Assembly: GCA_028274465.1 (NCBI GenBank)
Contig: CM051457.1
Coordinates: 107,383,982-107,447,981 of the forward strand
Direction of reading: 5' to 3'
Origin: Plantago ovata
Lineage: Eukaryota > Streptophyta > Magnoliopsida > Lamiales > Plantaginaceae
DNA: 64,000 nt
Positions 1 through 11,395 of the stretch are shown piece after piece. The notes beneath the pieces were generated by a model. That model was not told the DNA's origin. It saw only the letters and a list, made by a program, of their open reading frames with translations, and made no database searches. Every line of letters starts with the position of its first letter. Position 1 is the stretch's first letter. The position numbers and the translations under genes are program-made.

Positions 1-2200
1 GTTGACTATTGTAGCTGATTGGTTATATTACATCAAAGTTAGGATCATATATGACAATAATTCAAATTCTTTAAAGAAGATCTTGCAATCCTCAAAAAGA
101 TAAACAAATCACTCGGAATTTTCGCTTCAGCAAAAAGGTGTTGCGGCTCACCAGTCAATTCTTATGTGCGAAATGACCCAAAACTTCAAATAATTTTTTT
201 TTGGAGGGAGTAGTACTTGTGTTTTACTCCCTCCTATTCAAAATAAATAAAATCCTGGAGAAATTGATCTTTTGCAAAATAAATGAAATCCTACATATTT
301 TCGCATCATATGTTTTATATTTTACCTCACCTAGTTAAGTAATTGCAAATTAATTCACTATCTTACGGTTGCTAATATATGGTAGGTGATGTTTACCTTA
401 AAATTGCTAATTAATTCCTTTCCTTAAATTTGCTAATATACAGAAGTTCTCACACCGAGCATTGGCTTGGAAAGTGCAGTGAACTCTAAATATAGCAAAA
501 ATGTGAGTACATCTAGCAGGAAACATTAGTCATTTCTCCATGTGAACAATTAAAACGTGAAAATATCTATTTGGCATTCATTCCTACCTAGTGCTAGTAG
601 AGTGATTTGATCAATTCTGAATGCATGATAAGTTGACAATATGCACTGGGTTAGTAAAATAAATACATAAATAAATAAAAAGAATCAATACAGCATAACG
701 CTCTATCTTGTAATGTGCCCAAATGTCAGCAGTGTACAATCTGAATTTGTGAACAGAAACTAATACTCATGCAAATTCATGGAATGATAGACCTAGACAG
801 AAGGGGTTACAAATCTAGAACCGTTTGTTCAATTTCATAATTGTATTTGTGTATGATACATCCAGTGGAGTGGTCAAACTTATAGGATCTCACAGAGAAA
901 GAAAAATGAATGCATTAAGTTCAATTAAAAGGAAATCCAAATTAAAGCTCTTTATACAATTCTAAGGGGTAATTAAGTATTAAAAGTACATATAAGATAA
1001 AAATCAAATCATTTCAAAATGGTCAAGTCTTAAGTCTAAGAGCGCCATGCCATATGTGACACTCCTAACTTGATCTAGGTACGAACTTTGGGTATCACAG
1101 CACTTACTTCCTAAAGCATTAACAGATAGAGAATGCAATTGGTTCAATCTGCATGTAAATTGTAGAAATGATGCAGTATTCTGGATATGATAACTCAAAC
1201 GAACTCACAATACAAGTGTGTCTCATGTGAACACATTGGGCACTGATTATCTTGATTCATGCATTGTATAATGAAAGCCGCTAGAAGAAATACTTCAGCA
1301 CTAACATGACAGCTCAATCCTAAGTCCCAAACCTTCACACATACAATAAATTGGCCAGACTACGATATGCATGTAACTGTACCTCATTTAAAGAGCAATC
1401 CTTTTATAACCCCTTTCCCATCTATTTCTCAGCTGTGTCCCCATTGAGAGTGGCCCACACTTTAAGATTACATGCAATACATTTTGCTTTTAAATAATCA
1501 CCCACATATGTTTAGTAAAACAAAAAGTTGAATAGAAAAAATCCATAACAGAGTTGCCATAATAGAAAGAACGGCCACAAAAATCCAGTGTCAACTCTCA
1601 ACACGATAACACACGTGCTAAATCTCCAAACACCCAAAAATTCCATGCCAATTACTTTATTTTACCCTTATTCGTTCATCCATCCAGACCATCAAAATTT
1701 AGTGAGATTTTTTCTACCTCTAAAAAACAACAAAATGACAAAGGCACAAGTTCTGCGACTATACGGCATACTAATTATACAGCTCCCTCGTCGATTAGTT
1801 AATTCGAATCCACAAACTCACTGATACTCAAAACCTTTATCAACTAAATAAACAGTAATTAATACTCAGAGACAGTATCAATCTATCTAATTAATAAATA
1901 CTACAACTGACTAAACAATTGAATACATTTCCAATCAATAGAAAGGACGCCAACTCAGAAAAGCCCTAATCCCCAAATCAAATCCCTAGTGTAACGGCAG
2001 TAAAACAAGACCTAAAAAAGTTACACAACACGGCAAATTAATTAACCTAAACAAACACAAATAAAATTAAAGCAAACGACACCGGTCCAATCCGTAATTG
2101 AATTCAAATCTAGAGAAAGCAATTCTCTAAAAACATGCTTCGCAAGCTCTTGAAATAGAGAGATAGAACACAGAAACAATAAATAAATGAGGTTTCGCAC
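1..2200. other. AT-rich non-coding stretch at left edge
   Basis: No convincing coding exon is visible on either strand; the open frames are short and have no recognisable protein character. At 207-236 an outward/inward pair of Stowaway-like ends occurs (GGAGGGAGTA then TACTCCCTCC about 12 bases later), suggesting two neighbouring decayed MITEs. The rest could be a long intron of a minus-strand gene that continues past the left edge (see the possible leader at 2201-2330). Confidence 0.5.
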
Positions 2201-2330
2201 CTGAAAACATACACAAGGTGGTTTAAGAAGGGAGCTTGAGAGCTGAAAATGGCGGTTTGTCGGCGAAAGCAGAGAGAGAAGTTTGAGGAAATGATGGTTT
2301 AAGTATGGGAGAAGAAGGGAAATTAAAATT
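2201..2330 (-). promoter_or_regulatory. Possible 5' leader exon of a minus-strand gene
   Basis: Read on the minus strand this is a CT-rich segment of the kind common in plant 5' leaders. It ends in CAG followed by GTGCGA, a possible splice donor, at 2201/2200. A TATATAA-type sequence lies about 100 bases upstream near 2436-2446. No coding exon of such a gene can be seen to the left, so the gene body would lie outside the window. This is inference from composition and one splice-like site only. Confidence 0.25.
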
Positions 2331-2339
2331 TGGGGTTGG

Positions 2340-3095
2340 GTTGGGATGAAATTAGCTTTTGGGTTGTTCTTGGAAATAAAATGATAGATTATTGTTATTA
2401 TATCTTTTTCATTTTTTCCATGAATGAATGGTTTATGGTTATATAAAAAATACTACTACTTATATAGATATTTATATATTATAATATACTACAGAATACA
2501 GATAGTATATATGTATCATGTATGTATAGGCTCACTCACTCTAGTCTCTCTGTATTTGTGGTCTATAGCTGAAATATAGGTTAGAAAAAGAAAATAGAGC
2601 TGATGTCATTTTTTTCCTTTTTCATTTTCTATTTTTATTCAGCCATAATTAATTTCACTCACCTGCAATGGATGAACAAAATGTCAGAGTTAGAAAACCT
2701 TGAAAATTGGCTTTCGATCTTTTTTGGAGAAAGTTAGGTAAACGTATATTCGAGCACTATACACTTTAGTGATTATGTTATTTGTATTGAGACCATTTTC
2801 AACAATAAACCATTTAAAAGTATTAAACGTCGCCACCTCATCTTCAAACCCACTTCAAACTCCTCAATTTCAAAATCAATCTCTATCAAAGGGACATTTA
2901 TCTTTTTTCTTTTATTTTTAAATCACAATATTCTTTTTTCAGACAAAACAACATAAAAGAAAAAAAAAAAAAAAAATCTAATAATAAAATATTGGCTTAT
3001 GCTTTAAACTTAATTTTATTCTCTTTTCTTAGATATAGGCACTATACTAATTATTACTATGTGTTTTTTGGTCTTCTACATTGATAACAGATTTT
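2340..3095. other. AT-rich intergenic stretch
   Basis: Low-complexity AT-rich DNA with a poly-A run near 2960-2976. No gene or repeat structure was recognised. Confidence 0.4.
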
Positions 3096-4060
3096 ATAAT
3101 CATGTCGCTGGTACGAAGGCAACGAGTAGGATGATCAAGAGGAAGATAGATCCTGAGGCTAGGGCAGCGAGAAATGGTCGACGGTCTCAGACGAAACGCA
3201 GTCTGAATATTTCGATGAGTTGCGGGTAAGTTTGAACAGTATACATTCGATTTCAATGATATTTTATTTGTGTTTTCCATATGTGAGTGGTATGTTAGTT
3301 ACAGTATTTGGGTTGTTAATTAATTTCAGGACAATGTGAGTGGTATGTTATCCACTATGTGTGGGTGATATGTTAGTCACCGTTTTGTGAATTAGTTAAT
3401 TTAATTCGTATTTCATATCTACAATGTTGATTTGACTATTGGACTTATTGTAGAAGGACTTCTTCCTTCCAAACACTTTGCTGCTCCGACTATGGAATAC
3501 TTTTGAGCATGATGGGTCAAAGTATTATAGGAAAAGGATCCACAATATGAAGAACTTCGGAAAGAGGCCTGAGTGGATAGGGGAGGACAAGTAGTGACCA
3601 TTGTGGTTGGCTTATTGGGGGCAGAAAGTTGTCAAAGAGGTTGCGGCCTAGAACAAGAAGAGCCAGCGGACTCAGTAGTCTGATGGGACCGGGATGGCAA
3701 GACACCATCTTGACGGGGTCAGTTGATATGTTATTTATTTAATTTCTATGTTTATTCATTCATGTGTTATCTTTATAAACGTATTGATTCGTTGTGTTTT
3801 GAAGATCGGTGAGGGGTAGGAGCTGAGCATTTTCTAGCACTTCACAAATGCCAAGTGCAAGAATGGCGTATGGGTGGACACGAAGTCCCAACTCATTTTG
3901 GTACGTCTATTTGACTATTAACCTAGATAATTATTTAGAATTTACATTGAAACCTATAAGTTACTCATGTATAAGGATTTTATGATTTCAGGTGGAGATT
4001 GAGTGGAGGATCGCCGATCAAAGATTTGACCTTCTTTAGAGGTCAACGAGATATAAGAAA
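3096..4060 (+). pseudogene. Decayed CACTA (Ptta/En/Spm, transposase_24-like) fragment
   Basis: Pieces of one protein can be read on the plus strand but are broken by stops. Around 3608-3705 the frame reads YWGQKVVKEVAA, stop, NKKSQRTQ, stop, SDGTGMARH. This matches the layout of the plant transposase_24 family: a tryptophan-rich stretch, an NK..NR segment, then a conserved TGxxxxH-type segment. A further piece at about 3846-4020 (kckngvWVDTKSQ, then EIEWRIADQ) fits the following conserved part, where a family member has a KDGTxVDE-like segment. Intron-like gaps separate the pieces. No terminal CACTA ends were found around it. The assignment rests on remembered family pattern, not on a search. 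Confidence 0.55.
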
Positions 4061-4092
4061 ATATGGTTAGATTACCCCTAGGGTTGAGCAGC

Positions 4093-6655
4093 GGAATTTC
4101 AAAATTTTCATAACATGCATACTAATTGATTATCTATACTACGTATATTGAAACACATGGAGTTAGTATACTTACAATTGTTCAAATGCAAGAACAATGA
4201 TTGATTTCTCAACTGGATGATGATCAATCAAATCTTCATAGTAATCTGCAGAATCTTATCATTCGGTGAAGTCGAAGATATCTAATTCTTTTTCAGAATA
4301 ACCTGCAAAACAAGGCCACTGATATATCCAGAACACAAATCTTAGTGGCAAAGCAAATTGCATTTTCATAAAAGGTAATAATTAATGAAAATTGTGTTAC
4401 TACTTTCCTATAATATGATTCCTCTAATTAATTATTTTGTTATTTTAGACACTAATTAATTATTTATTAATCATCCAAATTTAGTATTTCACCAAAATAA
4501 ATACATTAATATTGAATCAAGTTATTAGTTTCTTTCTTTCTTTATTTTTCTAATTTTACTAAGTTAGGTTCTCCTTTTTAATAATTTTGAATCAAGTTAT
4601 TCTCTGATTTTTTTTATTTTTATCTTTTGATATATTGTACTTGTTTTTTATTTTATATCTCTACAGATAAAGAAACAAAAAATAAACCCTAAGCTACATG
4701 TACAAATAAAATTTATAAATTATTTATTAATAAAATTTTGATTTAGAATTATAAAAATGAAATTGATATAATTACATATATACACAAAAAAAATCAACAT
4801 TAATATATTTATTTTGTTGAAATAGCTAAACCTGGGCAATTAATAAATAATTAATTAGAACTCATATATTATAGGAAAGTATGAACACAATCTTCATTAT
4901 TACCTTTTATGAAGATGTAGTTGCTCTGGCACTGAGTTTTGTGTTCTTGATATATCAGTGGATGCAAAACAATGGCCAGGATCCATATTGGATTATCTTC
5001 AACCTTGGTATCCACGAGTAGAAAGGCCTATGAGAATGCTATGAATTATCGGATCGAATCCCCTGGGAAAGGAGGAGGTGGCGGCGGCGGATGAGGAGGG
5101 AAGGGAGACAAATTTTATTTCCTGTCCAACAGAGAATAAAATGATTAGAAATTAGAATAAATTAATTTGTCTCTAACCCCCTCTATTTATGCTATCAGTT
5201 TTTCCTAGGGAAAGTCTAGATAGTAAAAGGACTTTAATTTATGAAATGAATAATAACTCCAATTTTTATTGCACAGGTAAACATGATGTCCACGTTCATT
5301 GTAATCTTAATTAGGAAAAATTTGTCCCTCAAATTTAAACTCCTTCTCCTATTCCCATATGCGGCCAACGCGTTGGAGTAGGTGGGCCAAGGCTTTGTCC
5401 TGGGCCCACATGCTAGTAAGGTGATCCAAATCTAATTTAAATCTTACCCAAGTGTATATATTAAACCAATCATTATATCTTTCCAATTAAATCCATAACT
5501 GTATTTCTAAAATACAATTAATAATTCTAAAGTATTATTAGCCACTATATAAAGTATAATTAATCCAATTAATTATAATTTCATCTCAATTCTTCTTGAT
5601 AGGACAATCCACCGTTTGTGTGACCCAGTGGGCCTCATTGTAGAAAGCTAGCACAAGACAAAAGCTAGGTATCATGGAATTCCTAGACGGTTACATTTGC
5701 AATATTAATACACGAGGACATTTGAGAGAATTCTCAAATACACCTATAGTGTGAAGCCTACGCACTCCTGCAGCGATGGTAGATTCCCTTCATTTGAAAG
5801 CTCGAGTATATCTAGAATACAATGATGTGTCTATTTCAATAATATACTCATGGCGTCTTCAATGCGATGATTGATTCCATGATATCATTCAGGACCATCC
5901 TGAATATATCAATGTGTTGGCCAACGAGTTTAATCAATCAACCTTGAACGGCTTGAGCAATACACTCTTGTAACTACAAAGATGAATCCCCTCAAGGTTC
6001 TACTGCCACCCTCCCTATGTGTATTATTAAGCACCTAGTTGAACCGTATCTACCCCGTTATCGGGTGTAAGCATTGGTTTCAGCCTAAGTACATAACTCA
6101 ATATATGTGGTGGTAAAAACCTGAGAGTCAAAGGACCAATTGCATCACTTCATCAACTTCTAGCTCCCATAGACACATAAGTGTAGTTCATACATCGAAT
6201 AGGAAGGCCGGTGGGTTTGCCATGTTCATTTATATCATGAGCAACCATGTGCCCGTTAGGGAATATCTTGACCTAGTCCATTCCATGGCATGTGGGACAG
6301 ACTATACTTACTCCAATAAGTGTAACGTCCAACGCATGCTAGTCTTAATTGCATCATACGTACCCCTATCTGAGATGACGATCGACTAGAGCGATTTTGG
6401 GATATATGACATGTCACATGATCTCTCACAAATATGTGATGATCATATAACCACAGAGGACATGTTTGATATCCATACAAACAACCAGATACAGATATGA
6501 CATGCTAATTGCCCAGTGTAAAATACACACTCCATATAAATAAACATAAACATGAATAAGAAAACATATATAACTTATTGTTGATTCTGATCAAGTACAT
6601 TTGTCTCTAAGTGTGGTTGTCTCTAGGACATACATAATTTCACGAGATGGACGCT
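4093..6655 (-). mobile_element. Copia-type LTR region, minus orientation, degenerate
   Basis: Read on the minus strand this segment is related to the plus-strand DNA at 62125-64000. Shared landmarks in the same order include TAGAGACAACC, TGTACTTGATCA, an AATAGACACAT..TATTCTAGA block followed by ATGAAGGGA, a GGGTCACAC block, a segment with GGGCCaAGG/GGGCC, and CTCGTGGATACCAAGG (CCCGTGGATACCGAGG in the other copy). The minus-strand end reads TTCCGCTGC, typical of many plant Copia LTR ends. No gag or pol coding sequence is visible, so this looks like a long LTR or solo LTR. The family call (Copia, SIRE-like) is inference; that the two copies are related is seen directly. Confidence 0.55.
4298..4980. 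repeat. Large imperfect inverted repeat (fold-back)
   Basis: The sequence around 4310-4440 is repeated as its reverse complement around 4840-4977. For example CACTGATATATCCAGAACAC on one side pairs with GTGTTCTTGATATATCAGTG on the other, and both sides carry a TTTTCATAAAAGGTAATAAT / ATTATTACCTTTTATGAAGA pair. Arms are about 130-140 bases with about 400 bases of AT-rich spacer. It lies inside the minus-strand LTR region, so part of the LTR has been copied in inverted orientation. Confidence 0.75.
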
Positions 6656-6792
6656 AAAGGCCGTATTTATGGTATTGGGAATTTGGTGCCTACACTTGCT
6701 CCCATCTCTTCAGTGTCAAAGGAATCCTGTGGGAATCCCATTACACGTATGACGAGGTGCAAGAGTTGTTGATTCCATTTCAGGATGAGTTA

Positions 6793-6934
6793 GGCTCTGT
6801 TCTCTTCATCTAAAAATTGACTAATTTAAGTTCAGTTCTGATGCGTTAAGTTCAGATTCACTCAGTAGTATTTTGTACTACAAAGATATTCAGTTCAACT
6901 CAACTTCATTCAGTTCAGACGAAGAGAACATAAC
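6793..6934. mobile_element. Short MITE with TTCAGTTCAG interior
   Basis: The segment opens with GGCTCTGTTCTCTTCATCT and closes with CAGACGAAGAGAACATAAC, giving imperfect inverted ends (TGTTCTCTTC / GAAGAGAACA). The middle is built from repeated TTCAGTTCAG-type words and a GTAGTATTTTGTACTACAAA palindrome. Related copies occur at about 54869-55065 and, as a fragment, at 56840-56935. Superfamily is not clear; no certain target duplication was seen. Confidence 0.6.
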
Positions 6935-6959
6935 TTTAGTGGCGAACCACGAAAGAGAA

Positions 6960-7700
6960 CGTCCACTTGTGTGAAAAGCAAGAGAGAACGTTGATGACGC
7001 CTAAATAGTCATCGTCATCAAGGATGTTTAGACCACTTTTGCTATCATTAAGTTGCATATTTTACTGCTTTTCTATTAGTTTAGAGTTACTTTTGTACTT
7101 TTATCGTTTTTAGGTACTTTTGGAGCTCGTTGGTGTTTTTGGTGCAAAAGGTGGTGCTTTTGGTGCAATTGGATCACTCTGGGATGCCATGGACTCCCAA
7201 AGATGTTCACGTACCTGAGCTTATGCATTGGAGAGGTTATATTCGGATTTAGAAGGTCAAGATTCGCAAAGAAGGAGAATTCTGCATTGATTTCCAACGA
7301 GGTCCACCACTGCCAGCGCTCAGGCACCGTTGTCAGTGGTGGGATTGGCATTTTCAACGCGTCCCAGTTCGGCAGACTTGCGTATTCGGCCCGTTTCTTC
7401 TGTATTTAACCAATTCAAGAGCCATAAACTCTAATATTTTGACTTTTGGCAAACCCTAACTTTAGGAAAACCCTTTGAGGGCTGTTCTAAGCCCCAAAAC
7501 TTAGCTTTATTCGTTTATGGAGATTGATTGCTAGGATTTCATCTTTTATATTCGTAGAACTCATATGTTTCATCGTTATCAACCTATGACAATTGATATT
7601 TTCTGATATTGCATCTTTGTATTCTTCGCCTATGATGTTTTCCACCATTGATATCATGCATGTTGCTATTGTTATTGCTTTGATTGATATGAGTAGCTAA
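6960..7700 (+). mobile_element. Possible LTR-like remnant
   Basis: Non-coding sequence with a GATGACGCCTAAATAGTCATCGTCATC block, a GGTGCAAAAGGTGGTGC stretch and a closing CTTTGATTGATATGAGTAGCTAAT. This general make-up resembles LTRs of plant Athila/Tat-type elements, but I see no paired LTR, primer site or coding part. Treat as a weak call. Confidence 0.2.
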
Positions 7701-9510
7701 TCATCTCGTGATGGTGGTATTATGTATATCTCAGGGTTATTTATCAACAACACACATCTTTTTTACCAAGAGATGTGTTCCAGTGGCACAAGTGCAACCT
7801 TTCCACCAAAGAGGTCCTATGTTTGAACTCCATTGGCTCCATATTCAAGTTTTGGAATTTTTGAATTATTTTCTTGTTGGAAACATCGTGAAATCATCAT
7901 GGATACACTAACTCAAATAGTTTATTTGTGTAGTAATTTTTCATTCATTATTTATACTAAACATGAATGAATTACACATTCCAACAATGATAATTGCATT
8001 ATTTGTTGCATGTTTCAAACCTCAATTGCCTTTTCCCATAAATTTTAGTACAATGGATACAACTGTATTAGAATAGGTTAACCGATCCATGTATTGATCA
8101 ACACACTATTTGCAGTAATTAATCACCTTTCACCACACGAGGTTTTAGTGACCTAATGTTTTAGCGACATTCTTTTCAACAAACGAAAATACACGATTAT
8201 ATAAAGCTTATTTCCAAAATCTCCCCGGCCAACTCCACGCTCGTCATTTTGTTGATTGTGAATGCAAGGTAAAATAAACTAATGATTTAAAAGCAAAGTA
8301 ATCATCCATCCAAGGAGTAACTTCGCCAATAAATAAACTAACACCGCTTTTACTAAACCTTACAAGGTAATCCAGTCAAAGAGAACTGAAGCAAGGGAAT
8401 ACAAGAGGAAGGAAGCATTTTCACCAAGAAGAGCTATCGAGGGAAGCAAAGGTGTAGTGGGTAATATCTATGTCTAAAAGACTAAAGCCTATATAAAATT
8501 ATGTTTTAGATGCATGCATGTATTAATCTAGTTTTCTTGATCACTTTGCCTCAAACTAGTTTTTGAAACCGTTATAATCTGACATAAATGGGTTTAGATG
8601 TTGTTGATCGAAAGTGTCATGGCATGTTCAATTTTGGGACTTGTTTGTAAAGATGTGACATTTTCACGTGTAAACTCCACAATTATGTTAAAAAAAACAC
8701 TATAAATAAAAAATGTGGTACTTTTTCATTTAAATTTCTGGAGATAGAAAACACGTTCATCATCGATCACTAAAATTTGGAATTTTTTTATATCCAAATT
8801 TTATTATTAAATAAATTAAAATTCATATAAGGTCATGCATTTGTAAGATATTATGTTGAAAACAGGTGACTATGTTTGTACTTCAAATTGAAGTATCATA
8901 AGGCGTCCAAATGGGTTTGAATTTTATGTGATGAACGTTGTATAACTCTATTAAGTGGATTTTTTTTTTTAAATTGGCATGATTATTTTATGAATTTGTT
9001 AATAACCTCAATTATATAGCATGAGTGTTGAAATGGTAAAAATTATTATGACTAGTGAGCTAGTCATTACTATGTCGGGGTAGCGTAGGAAGCTAAGAGA
9101 CTTGGCCACGTGTCATGTTGTGATAGGAGCCCACAAACATTGCTAACAGGTTGGTTAGCAGTAAACCCGAGCCGGATATATATGGATACATTGTTAAAAT
9201 AAATTTTCAAATAATTTATTTATGGATGTAAATGAGTAATATGCTAATGAGTAAGTATAGTAAAAGGTAAGTATAGTACTCATCTGTTTTTTTGGATTAT
9301 ATACGTTTGCTTTTGGATCGAAGTTTTAGAAGATTTATATAATGAGTGTAGTGTGTTGGTTTAGTGGCAGGACCCACAATAAAGTTGTGAGATAAAGATT
9401 TGCCAAAAATGGAAACGTATAGAATCCAGAAAAACGGACGGAAATGGAATACATATAAAATCCAGAAAATCAGATGAGTATATGCTAATATCGATGAGTG
9501 GGTTGGTGAA
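7700..9510. other. Intergenic stretch, nothing recognised
   Basis: AT-rich DNA with only short open frames. No gene, RNA or repeat structure was recognised. Confidence 0.4.
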
Positions 9511-9517
9511 ATTTAGT

Positions 9518-9883
9518 GAGTGTTTGCAAATGCTTTTAGGTGGTACTTTTGACCTACTTTTGTTAAAAGTTTAAAAAGTTGATTTTAATCAAAAATGATA
9601 GATGTTTAATATTTTAGTCTAAAAGTTGTTTAAAATCACATGCAGAAGTGGAAAGTTGGAAACTATAGTATTTGGTAAATTCAATAAAAATATTTATTCG
9701 TAGTTTAAAAGAATTACAAACTGCTAAAAGCATGTAGAAGCATTAGTTTAAATGCTTCTCAACTTCTGACGGTTATCTGTTTTTTTCATAAAAAGTTCGG
9801 TAGAAGTTGTAAAATAAAATACTCAAAACTAATTTTGCTACTCCAAAAGCACAAAGTGATTTTTTAATCATTTGCAAACACTC
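9518..9883. mobile_element. MITE, copy 1 of a head-to-tail pair
   Basis: Starts GAGTGTTTGCAAATGC and ends CATTTGCAAACACTC, a near-perfect terminal inverted repeat. The interior is non-coding and largely self-complementary. The neighbouring element at 9889-10245 has the same ends but shows the interior in the opposite orientation. A third copy is at 24719-25073. I could not find a clean 8-9 base target duplication, so hAT versus MULE origin is open. Confidence 0.75.
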
Positions 9884-9888
9884 AAAGT

Positions 9889-10245
9889 GAGTGTTTGCAA
9901 ATGCTTAGAAAAGCACTTTTGTGATTTTGGAGTAGTAAAAGTAGTTTTTCAGTGTTTTATTTTACAACTTATGCGGCAACTTCTCCTGAAAAAAACAGGT
10001 AACCGCTAGAAGCTGAGAAACATGTAAAGTGACACTTCTACATGCTTTTAGTAGTTCGTAATTCTTTTTACACTAAAAATAAGTGCTCTAATCGAATTTA
10101 CCAAACATTATAGCTTCTACTTCTATGACTTAAGTGCTTTTAGACTAAAATATCACACACCCACCACTTTTGATTAAAATCAACTTTTTTTAACTTCTAG
10201 CAAAAGTAGGCCAAAAGTACCTCTTAAAATCATTTGCAACCACTC
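9889..10245. mobile_element. MITE, copy 2, inverted relative to copy 1
   Basis: Starts GAGTGTTTGCAAATGC only five bases after the end of copy 1 and ends CATTTGCAACCACTC. Its interior is the reverse complement of copy 1 (for example GATTAAAATCAACTTTTTTT here and AAAGTTGATTTTAATC there). The two copies together form a roughly 730-base inverted repeat that could fold into a long hairpin if transcribed. Confidence 0.75.
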
Positions 10246-10249
10246 ACTT

Positions 10250-10725
10250 AATGAAAGTAAAAGAAAAGTTAGTTAGAGCACTCGTTATGGTTCGGGGCGT
10301 TTTTTTTAATATATAAACCTTAAAAAACCATCCCAAATTGAATCATCCAATGGCTTGGGGCTTAATTGAGACTTCTCTGTATATCTCATGTGCCACACCT
10401 TACTTCATTATTACATTTCTACTAAGAAATGTAATTAAATAATTTTTTTTTATATGTTTTGGGTAGTAGCCTAGTAACCCTTTCCAATTGACTACTAAAT
10501 AGTAGTAAAAAAATGACTCCTATGAAAGTATTTTTGGGGCTTAATTGGGGATTTAAGCCCCAAACAAACCTCTATAAGGAGTGCTTTATGAGATTAAAAG
10601 GAACGTTCTGTAAATATCTATATCAATGTGGATATGGACCTTTAGAGGACTTAAAACAACAAAATAAAGCTATTCAATGAAAGTAAAAGGAACGTTCAGA
10701 GATTTTAAAAGTCGTGAAGATACGA
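10250..10725. other. Intergenic stretch
   Basis: No gene or recognisable element. Contains duplicated words around TTGGGGCTTAATTG (near 10355 and 10532), possibly a decayed repeat. Confidence 0.35.
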
Positions 10726-10732
10726 ATCCATA

Positions 10733-11250
10733 AAAGAGGGTGGCAACCTTAGTAAAAAGAGTTCCAAACGGGGGTGGCAACCTCGGTATAAAAAAGGGCA
10801 TGCAGTGATGTTGTATTGTAAACGAGGGGTGGCAGCCTCGATATAAAAAGGGCATCCAGTTATAATTAATTGTAAATCGAGGGTGACAACCTCGTATCAA
10901 AATTGACCCAAACGAGGGTGACAACCTCGGGTAAAAAGAGATTCAGGCGAGTATGGATATATTTGGAGTTATAAGGTGATTTGGGATTAGTGCAGGAGTA
11001 GGAGTAGAGTAGGTTAGATTTGTCGTTTAACAAAAAAAAGTGATTTAGACGAGGGTGACAACCTTAAGTAATAAGAGATTCAGACGAGGGTGATAACCTC
11101 GAGTAAAAAGGAGATCCTAACTCGTGTACCAATCTTGTTTAAAGGAGACAATAGTTGATGAAAATTTATTAATTTATCAATCTCGTGACAACCTCATTTT
11201 AAAAAGATTTAACTGTTTGTGAGTTTGTGAGTTGTGACAACCTTATCTCC
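10733..11250. repeat. Degenerate minisatellite with CGAGG..CCTCG hairpin units
   Basis: About nine copies of a core close to CGAGGGTGACAACCTCG, near 10735, 10769, 10821, 10877, 10911, 11049, 11082, 11183 and 11233. Copies are mostly separated by about 33-56 bases of related spacer, with wider gaps before the sixth and eighth (AAAAAGAGATTCAG-type or AAAAGGGCATCCAG-type spacers). Each well-kept core has five-base complementary arms (CGAGG/CCTCG) around a seven-base loop. The copies grow more degenerate to the right. It has no open frame of substance and no sign of coding use. Confidence 0.75.
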
Positions 11251-11267
11251 AATGAGCATTGACCAAT

Positions 11268-11395
11268 GAGGTCTAGCTCAATTGGTTAGACTGAGGTGTC
11301 ATGACACTAGATGTCATAGGTTCAATTCATGCCAAGTGCGGGATTATTTATAGTTTATTACCTAGCTTTGTAATGGTTCAATTATTAAAAAAAAA
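11268..11395 (+). mobile_element. tRNA-derived SINE
   Basis: An internal RNA polymerase III promoter is visible: box A-like TAGCTCAATTGG at about 11274 and box B-like GGTTCAATTC at about 11320, with spacing typical of tRNA-derived SINEs. A short non-tRNA body follows and the unit ends in an A-rich tail (ATTATTAAAAAAAAAA). It is not a functional tRNA because the arms do not fold into a cloverleaf by eye. Confidence 0.65.

Noticed and set aside
7076-7911. Several 67-93-residue open frames
   Set aside because: They overlap on opposite strands and have no protein character; the stretch looks like non-coding element sequence.
10670-10924. 84-residue minus-strand open frame with repeated RGCHP words
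   Set aside because: It is the translation of the hairpin minisatellite, not a gene.
10733-11250. CRISPR-like array
   Set aside because: The units are palindromic and loosely spaced, but the copies are degenerate and spacers resemble each other. The surrounding DNA is a plant nuclear genome.
11268-11345. tRNA gene
   Set aside because: Box A and B are present but the arms do not form a cloverleaf and an A-rich tail follows; a SINE explains it better.
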